Assembly (NCBI GenBank): GCA_027858595.1
Contig: JAQICK010000369.1
Coordinates: 1 to 11,153 of the forward strand
Reading direction: 5' to 3'
Source: Melioribacteraceae bacterium
Lineage (GTDB): Bacteria > Bacteroidota > Ignavibacteria > Ignavibacteriales > Melioribacteraceae
Length of the DNA stretch: 11,153 nucleotides
Shown here: positions 5,971 to 11,153 of the stretch, one piece after another
Layout: the number at the start of each line of letters is the position of its first letter
Position numbering within the stretch: position 1 is the first letter of the stretch
Program-made: the position numbers and the translations under genes
Notes under the pieces: generated by a model
The model's database searches: none
Seen by the model: only the letters and a program-made list of their open reading frames with translations
What the model was told of the DNA's origin: nothing

Positions 5971-7362
5971 CTAACCTTCGTGTTTTGTTTTGAATCCTTT
6001 TTGCATCCAATTTTTTGAAAGTATTAATCCAATAGGAGTAATGATAGCTATAAACCCATAAATTAACCACATCATTTCTGTATTCATATCTGCTGGTGCC
6101 ATATCTTCCGGACAATAATTCATTAAAAACCACCCGGAATAAATTGATGTTACAACTTTTGTTAAGAACCAAGGGAACTGACCAATTCCCATATAAATAC
6201 CAGTCATATTTTTAGGTGCAATTTCCGCAACCCATTGTAAAAATCTTGGCTGCCACATTGCTTCACCAATTGTCATAATCACTAGATAAGTCATGAGAGT
6301 ATAAATATTTGGTCCAAGAGCAAGAATAAAAGTTGGCGATGCCATTACAAATGTTCCAACAATCATCATTGAATAAGTATTCTTTTTTAATGTAAGACCT
6401 GTAACAATTGGTGTAAGCACAAAAATTAATAATGGATTAAGATTTACAAAAAAATCGAAATTATCACTTACAAATCCATCAAAAGCGCGACTTGTATATA
6501 ATGGGAGAGTAAGCCAATTATGAGCAAAAAGCGTTTGAACTGGAATCAGAATAAATATAAAATACATAAACCGTAAATCCCTAATTGGGAAATTCTTCAT
6601 ATAATATTTCATTTTTTCTTTTGCCGACATATCTGCCATTACATCATCATCATCTACAACTTTTTCAGTTTCAGATTCTTTTGCCTCTTTTGTTGCAGCC
6701 GCAATTGCTCTTTTAGACATCAGAATTGCAACAGCTGCAAAACCAACAATAGTTATAGCAGAGTAGAACCAAAATACACCATCAATACCAAAAGATTTTC
6801 GAATTGGAGGTTGAATAAGTGCAGGTAGAAATCCACCAAGATTCATCAAGGCATACAACATTGCATAACCCATTGCTGAGTTTTTAGAAGTTGTAAGTTG
6901 CTTTACTCCTGCATATGCGGCAGGTTGATAAATTCCATAACCAATTATAACACCCATAATTCCTAACATGGAAAACATGTGTGAGCCACCCCAAAGTCCT
7001 GGACCACCAAGTTGAGGAGACATTGATAAAATTAAACGCCCAACAAACATAAATATGAGAGAAATCAACATTGCTTTTCTCAGACCAATCCAATCGACTG
7101 TTGCACCAAGAAAAAGCATTGCTATTGTAATGCCAGCGGTTTGAAAACCAACCATTCTGCCAGCATCAATATCATCGAGTCCCACAAATTCATTAAAAAA
7201 TATTGCTAGTAATCCAACAATTCCAAAATAGACAAATCCTTCTACTACATAAGAAATATTAAGACCTAATAAAGCCCTTGATGTGTGTACTAAGTCCTTA
7301 AATGGTTGAACTAACTCATTTACAATTTGGCTCATTCCTTGATTATTTTTGTTTTCACTCAT
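5971..7362 (-). CDS. Divergent MFS transporter, POT-like, without the full ExxER motif
   Basis: This 463-residue protein has a cytosolic N-terminal lead of about 30 residues and about 12 hydrophobic segments. The shape resembles its two neighbours: GATVDWIGLRKAM (86-98) is the MFS loop between helices 2 and 3, MLYALMNLGGF (168-178) replaces the PTR2 signature, and IGEAMWQPRF (365-374) matches the GEMMxxP region of the other copies. However, helix 1 reads VVEGFVYFG (39-47) where the others have ExxERxAWYG, so only the first glutamate may remain. The central loop (about 215-250) is charged, with a DDDD run. Peptide transport therefore should not be assumed. It starts 17 bases after murB and is probably co-transcribed with it. 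The MFS call is firm; the substrate is unknown. Confidence 0.8.
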   Translation of the reverse strand: MSENKNNQGMSQIVNELVQPFKDLVHTSRALLGLNISYVVEGFVYFGIVGLLAIFFNEFVGLDDIDAGRMVGFQTAGITIAMLFLGATVDWIGLRKAMLISLIFMFVGRLILSMSPQLGGPGLWGGSHMFSMLGIMGVIIGYGIYQPAAYAGVKQLTTSKNSAMGYAMLYALMNLGGFLPALIQPPIRKSFGIDGVFWFYSAITIVGFAAVAILMSKRAIAAATKEAKESETEKVVDDDDVMADMSAKEKMKYYMKNFPIRDLRFMYFIFILIPVQTLFAHNWLTLPLYTSRAFDGFVSDNFDFFVNLNPLLIFVLTPIVTGLTLKKNTYSMMIVGTFVMASPTFILALGPNIYTLMTYLVIMTIGEAMWQPRFLQWVAEIAPKNMTGIYMGIGQFPWFLTKVVTSIYSGWFLMNYCPEDMAPADMNTEMMWLIYGFIAIITPIGLILSKNWMQKGFKTKHEG

Positions 7363-7379
7363 GTTACATCATTATTTGT

Positions 7380-8396
7380 TTATAAAATATTAACTTCATT
7401 AATTATTTTTATATTAAATTTACTTTTAACTTCATTTTGAATCATTTTTGAAAACTCAACAATTTTATTTCCAGTTGCATTTCCATAATTGACAATTACT
7501 AATGCTTGCTTTTCGTGAACACCTACATCGCCTATCCGTTTACCCATAAATCCACATTTTTCAATTAGCCAACCTGCAGAAATTTTCATTTTGGAATTAC
7601 TTTCTGGATATCCATTTAAGTCAGAATATTCATTTTTCAATGTATCATATTTTTCTTGTGTAATAATAGGATTCTTGAAGAAACTTCCTGCATTTCCAAG
7701 TTTATTTGGGTCAGGTAATTTGCTCTCTCGAATAGCTATCACTGCATTTCGCACATCTTCAGATGTAATTTCACTTTCAGTTTTCCCAACAAAAGAGTTC
7801 TTTAGTGGCAGGTATGAAAGATTTACTTTATTACTTTTCGAGAATTTGAATAATACCGAAGTTACAACAAAATTATTAACTAACTCATTTTTAAATATAC
7901 TATCACGATAACCAAATTTACATTCTTCATTTGAAAGAGTTTTCTCATCCAAATTATTTAGCAAAATTATATTTACACTTTCAATCACATCTTTTACTTC
8001 AACTCCATAAGCACCTATGTTTTGAATAGGTGCAGCACCAACTTTACCTGGAATTAAAGACAGATTTTCAATGCCGCTTATGCCATTAGAAATAGTATAT
8101 TTAACAAAACCATCCCATTCAAGACCAGAATCTGCTTCGATAAAAATGTTATCATCTGTTTCAGAAATTAATTTAATTTCAGTGCTATTTAATTTTATAA
8201 CAATTCCATCAAAATCCTTTGTGAATAAAATATTACTTCCACTGCCAAGTATTAGTATCTTTTCAGAATTATGATTCTTGTCGTTTAATAACTGCTTCAA
8301 TTCATAGATGCTATTAACTTCTGCAAAATATTTTGCTTTAGCATCAACATTAAAAGTGTTATACGGTTTTAGTGAAATGTTGTTATCTATAATCAT
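7380..8396 (-). CDS. murB: UDP-N-acetylenolpyruvoylglucosamine reductase (type I)
   Basis: This 338-residue FAD enzyme reduces enolpyruvyl-UDP-GlcNAc to UDP-MurNAc with NADPH, the second committed step of peptidoglycan precursor synthesis in the cytosol. ILGSGSNIL (49-57) binds FAD, followed by LIPGKVGAAPIQNIGAYGVE (114-133). Catalytic residues align with the E. coli enzyme: R164 in FGYRDSIFK, S238 in GNAGSFFKNP (the proton donor) and the near-terminal glutamate E334 in NEVNIL. Length and the intact YRDS-to-SFF spacing fit type I MurB. I chose the ATG at 8396. A TTG eight codons upstream is also open, but the usual opening (SLKPYNTF) falls at residue 8 from the ATG, and a candidate promoter overlaps the upstream TTG. 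A transporter gene follows after 17 bases. Confidence 0.96.
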   Translation of the reverse strand: MIIDNNISLKPYNTFNVDAKAKYFAEVNSIYELKQLLNDKNHNSEKILILGSGSNILFTKDFDGIVIKLNSTEIKLISETDDNIFIEADSGLEWDGFVKYTISNGISGIENLSLIPGKVGAAPIQNIGAYGVEVKDVIESVNIILLNNLDEKTLSNEECKFGYRDSIFKNELVNNFVVTSVLFKFSKSNKVNLSYLPLKNSFVGKTESEITSEDVRNAVIAIRESKLPDPNKLGNAGSFFKNPIITQEKYDTLKNEYSDLNGYPESNSKMKISAGWLIEKCGFMGKRIGDVGVHEKQALVIVNYGNATGNKIVEFSKMIQNEVKSKFNIKIINEVNIL

Positions 8397-8417
8397 AAAT
8401 TTTATTTTAATCAATTG

Positions 8418-8449
8418 CAAAGTTAAAAGTAAGTGTGGATAAACACAAA
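8418..8449 (-). promoter_or_regulatory. Candidate Bacteroidota-type promoter for murB
   Basis: On the minus strand TTTG (8449 to 8446), 20 bases, then TAACTTTG (8425 to 8418) fits the TTTG / TAnnTTTG promoter described for Bacteroides and Flavobacterium, with an allowed spacing. It lies in the 54-base gap immediately after the comEC stop. It would start transcription about 15-20 bases before the murB ATG, giving murB and the following transporter their own transcript. Confidence 0.5.
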
Positions 8450-8450
8450 G

Positions 8451-10829
8451 CTAAAATTCTCTCCAATTTATTTTCCTAACAGTCTCACCATCTGATTGAA
8501 GAATGATTGCACCTTCTAAATCAGTGCGATACAATGTAACATTGCTATTTATAAATCTATCCATAATCATTTTTACTGGATGACCAAAGATGTTATTCAA
8601 GCCAGCACTGACCAAACCAATTTCTGGAGTAACTGCATTAATAAATTTTTGTGATGAGCTGGATTTACTTCCGTGATGACCAACTTTTAATATATCACAA
8701 TCAAGAAACTCTCTGTAACTATTCATCAATATTCTTTCAGCTGGATACTCTGCATCGCCAACAAATAAGAAAGAATTATTTCCGTGAACTATTTTAAATA
8801 CCCCACTTTTATTGTTAGCATCAAAACTTTTATATTTTGTATTTGTTGTATCATTCAAAATATAGAATGCTAAATTACCAAACATCATTTTTGATTTGGA
8901 ATAATAGTTCAACTTTACATTATTTTCTTTGATTATTTTTTCTAATCGAACATCCTTGTTAAGTGTAGTATCTATGCTGGGTTTATATATTTCTTTAATC
9001 CAACCATTTTTTATAAGTGACAGAAATCCCTTGTAATGATCACTATCAACATGAGAAATAAAACCGTAATTAATTTGCTTTATTGAGAGTCTTCTTAAAA
9101 GTGGTGCAATAACACGCTCACCATTATCGAAAGAGAGCGAAGCATTTCCTGCATCGAGAAGAGCAGTTTCACCACTTGGGAACTTAAGCAGAATTCCATC
9201 CCCTTGCCCAATGTCAATCATAACTATTGAGAACTTTCCATCAGGCAAAAGTTGTCTGTTATCCAATTGAAGATAAACGAATAAATTTAGCCCCACAAAA
9301 ACAGAAAGGACAATTAAAGCATAAGAATTTGAAAACTTTTTAATTGAATAGATAATAATTATTAAAAATATGTAAAATATAAATCCATCTATTAAAGAGA
9401 AATTAGCAATATAAAAATATGAGAATTGCTGAGTTCCAGTAACATCAACTATAGTCAGCAATAAATCTGTGAATAACATATTTGCAGAAGCAAAAAAGAT
9501 ACAGCCAAACGCCGAGAATGTTGAAATAACTATTGTTAAAACTCCAAGCCCAACAATTATTCCAATAATTGGAATCACTAGTAAATTTGCAAAGAGTGAA
9601 ATGATAGAAAGTTTTTGAAAATATATAAGTGTAAACGGAATCGTTCCGAGTTGTGCAGAAAAAGAGACAGCACTAAAAAGTAAAAGATATCGTAGCAACT
9701 TGTTTTTTGTAGTAATTTTTTTAGAAAGAATTGGATATACAACTAAAATTGAAAGCACAGCAGAAAACGAAAGTTGAAAACCTGGATTAAATATTTCTAA
9801 CGGATTTAATAAAAGAATAATAAGTGCTGCAAGGGCAAGTGCGTTAAGTGAATTGTAACTTCTGTTGGATAGATAAATCAACAACATTACAACAACCATT
9901 ATGGTAGCACGAAATACTGATGGAGGAGAACCAGTTAAAAACAAAAATGCAACTAATCCGAGAATTGTTAATATAGTTCTTGGATAAATTGATAATCTAC
10001 TTGTAAGAAACATAAATATTAAAACTATAAAACCTACATGAAGCCCTGACACAGCAAGGACATGAATAACTCCAGAATTTATAAAACTCTCTTTTGTTCT
10101 ATAATCTATTTCACTTCTATCTGCGAGTAGTAAGCCTTTAAGTAACGACGTTGTTCTTTTGTTATGTGATTCTTCTATTTTCTCAGAGACCCATTTTCGA
10201 GACTCAAGTATTGAATTAGAAAAGTAATTAATAGAAGTGTCAATGATTCTAAAATATCTTGTTTCTCTGATGTAAATAATTCCAGCAATTTCTTGAGATT
10301 GCAAATATTTATAATAATCAAATTCACCAGGATTACGTTCTTCTCTCCCTTTTCTTAAAGTGCCAGAAAGCCCAACTCTGTTGCCGATTTTCAATGTTTT
10401 ATAGAGTTGGGACAATCTATTTTTACTAGCGAAAGAAATATTACATTGGAAATTATCTTCAATGAAAATTGTAGAATCATTTATCGTAACAGAATCTGAA
10501 TGAACTATAATTTTAAATTTATCCGAATGAATTAAATTAATTTCTTTTACTTCGCCATAGATAACTGTTTTGGATATTTTTGTTTTTTGAAATGGATAAA
10601 CAACAGTCGATTCGGTTCTTAAAGATGAATAGGATATTCCAATAAACATTACTGTAGCCAATAAAGTTGGAGTTAATAGCCCGTTAAGTTTTGTGAAATT
10701 AAAAATTATTGCTAACAAAATTAGTGAAGAAATTATCCAAAGACTATATTCCAATGGCACGTAGATATAGTGTGATGTTAATATTCCAACAATAAATGCA
10801 ACTACGTATTTAATTAGTGGATACTGCAT
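8451..10829 (-). CDS. comEC: ComEC/Rec2 family DNA-uptake channel protein
   Basis: This 792-residue polytopic inner-membrane protein carries single-stranded DNA into the cytosol during natural transformation. All three expected parts are present. The N-terminal DUF4131/OB-fold region (about 1-190) has two or three helices and the typical NPGEFDYYKYLQSQ at 166-179. The competence domain (about 225-510) has SGVIHVLAVSGLHVG at 252-266, GSPPSVFRA at 300-308 and NPGFQLSFSAV at 348-358. The C-terminal metallo-beta-lactamase domain (about 533-785) has DIGQGDG (539-545), HVDSDH (593-598), GDAE (691-694), HHGS (718-721) and GHP (749-751). The metal ligands look intact, so nuclease activity is possible. 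There is no clear ribosome binding site. It starts 23 bases after a TumE-like gene. Other competence genes are not in the window. Confidence 0.95.
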   Translation of the reverse strand: MQYPLIKYVVAFIVGILTSHYIYVPLEYSLWIISSLILLAIIFNFTKLNGLLTPTLLATVMFIGISYSSLRTESTVVYPFQKTKISKTVIYGEVKEINLIHSDKFKIIVHSDSVTINDSTIFIEDNFQCNISFASKNRLSQLYKTLKIGNRVGLSGTLRKGREERNPGEFDYYKYLQSQEIAGIIYIRETRYFRIIDTSINYFSNSILESRKWVSEKIEESHNKRTTSLLKGLLLADRSEIDYRTKESFINSGVIHVLAVSGLHVGFIVLIFMFLTSRLSIYPRTILTILGLVAFLFLTGSPPSVFRATIMVVVMLLIYLSNRSYNSLNALALAALIILLLNPLEIFNPGFQLSFSAVLSILVVYPILSKKITTKNKLLRYLLLFSAVSFSAQLGTIPFTLIYFQKLSIISLFANLLVIPIIGIIVGLGVLTIVISTFSAFGCIFFASANMLFTDLLLTIVDVTGTQQFSYFYIANFSLIDGFIFYIFLIIIIYSIKKFSNSYALIVLSVFVGLNLFVYLQLDNRQLLPDGKFSIVMIDIGQGDGILLKFPSGETALLDAGNASLSFDNGERVIAPLLRRLSIKQINYGFISHVDSDHYKGFLSLIKNGWIKEIYKPSIDTTLNKDVRLEKIIKENNVKLNYYSKSKMMFGNLAFYILNDTTNTKYKSFDANNKSGVFKIVHGNNSFLFVGDAEYPAERILMNSYREFLDCDILKVGHHGSKSSSSQKFINAVTPEIGLVSAGLNNIFGHPVKMIMDRFINSNVTLYRTDLEGAIILQSDGETVRKINWREF

Positions 10830-10852
10830 TAATCACTATTGAGAAATTAGAC

Positions 10853-11153
10853 TTAATTACTAATTTGTTTTTCAATGTTTGTTAAAACATCGGACAGAGA
10901 TATTTCATTTGTTGATTCAACTACTTGCCCAGTATGTTTATGGAATGGATATGTTGACAAGTTTTTATGATTAGGAGCATTATCCCATCTCACTATTAAT
11001 TTGCTATTTACATCTTGCAAATGATATGAATAATTCCTCTCAAATTCATCACTATATTCTCGAATAAAAAGGGATGTATTATTAGTTAATTGAGCCACAA
11101 CTTTGATATAAAAACCATTCTGAAATTCTTTAAAGTCGTGAACTTGAAATTTA
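10853..11153 (-). CDS. TumE/DUF6516-like protein (possible toxin), 5' end outside the window
   Basis: The visible 99 residues stay open to the window edge. A GTG at 11098 would give an 81-residue version, but the frame continues upstream with family-like sequence (GFYIKVVAQL) and no stop, so the gene most likely starts beyond 11153. The block NYSYHLQD (40-47 of the visible part), LIVRWDNAPNHKNLSTYPFHKH (52-73, split here only for description) and the tail SLSDVLTNIE (85-94) match the DUF6516 family. The usual forms are YSYHWQ, RWDNAPHH and FPxHKH; here W is L and the second H of NAPHH is kept while the first is N. Members act as the toxin of TumE-TumA pairs. No antitoxin follows: comEC begins 23 bases later. 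Activity is unproven. Confidence 0.75.
   Translation of the reverse strand, partial: KFQVHDFKEFQNGFYIKVVAQLTNNTSLFIREYSDEFERNYSYHLQDVNSKLIVRWDNAPNHKNLSTYPFHKHTGQVVESTNEISLSDVLTNIEKQISN

Noticed and set aside
5942..6172. Minus-strand frame of 76 codons overlapping the end of the third transporter
   Set aside because: It is another reading frame of the transporter's 3' end, with no family resemblance and low-complexity composition.
7591..7911. Plus-strand frame of 106 codons opposite murB
   Set aside because: It is fully antisense to murB, whose catalytic motifs are intact in the other strand.
8397..8420. Upstream TTG as the murB start
   Set aside because: The ATG at 8396 puts the conserved opening at the usual distance, and the TTG falls inside the candidate promoter.
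8433..8446. GTGT-GGATAA-ACAC hairpin after comEC as a terminator
   Set aside because: The stem is only four bases, there is no following T-run, and it overlaps the candidate murB promoter.
11096..11098. GTG as the start of the TumE-like gene
   Set aside because: The frame stays open with family-like sequence up to the window edge, so the gene most likely begins outside.

Overview
The window reads as ordinary chromosome from an AT-rich bacterium, most likely of the Bacteroidota / Ignavibacteria / Kapabacteria group. I infer this from protein style, not from a search. Supporting signs are a long SAICAR synthase with a PPAP-type tail, a DUF971 protein of the CPCAxC kind, several POT-like transporters, few clear Shine-Dalgarno sites, and one intergenic match to the Bacteroidota promoter form (TTTG, then TAnnTTTG). 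No rRNA, tRNA, CRISPR array, prophage or insertion sequence is visible.

Left block (1-1908, minus strand): purC, a DUF971 gene, pgsA and the start of pgpA. Each gene overlaps the next by 1 to 11 bases, so this is one tight operon. pgsA and pgpA catalyse consecutive steps of phosphatidylglycerol synthesis (CDP-diacylglycerol to PG-phosphate to PG). purC belongs to purine synthesis, and the DUF971 gene between them has no assigned role. A 118-base divergent region (1909-2026) separates this operon from a plus-strand transporter gene.

Middle block (2027-7362): three transporters of the POT/PTR2-like branch of the major facilitator superfamily. One is on the plus strand and two are on the minus strand. 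A small NADPH-dependent FMN reductase gene with a forced TTG start lies downstream of the second transporter. The first two transporters keep the ExxER motif of proton-coupled peptide transporters. The third has lost most of it and probably has another substrate or mechanism. Between the convergent first transporter and reductase genes sits a dispersed-repeat-like palindromic element (about 3611-3712).

Right block (7380-11153, minus strand): murB (UDP-MurNAc biosynthesis), comEC (the DNA-uptake channel of competence, full length with an intact metallo-beta-lactamase domain) and a 5'-truncated gene for a TumE/DUF6516-like protein. murB has its own candidate promoter just after the comEC stop and is followed 17 bases later by the divergent transporter gene.

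Most of the window is well-known housekeeping and transport. I saw no convincing new multi-gene system. The points most worth checking are the TumE-like gene directly ahead of comEC with no antitoxin after it, the divergence among the three transporters, and the palindromic repeat.
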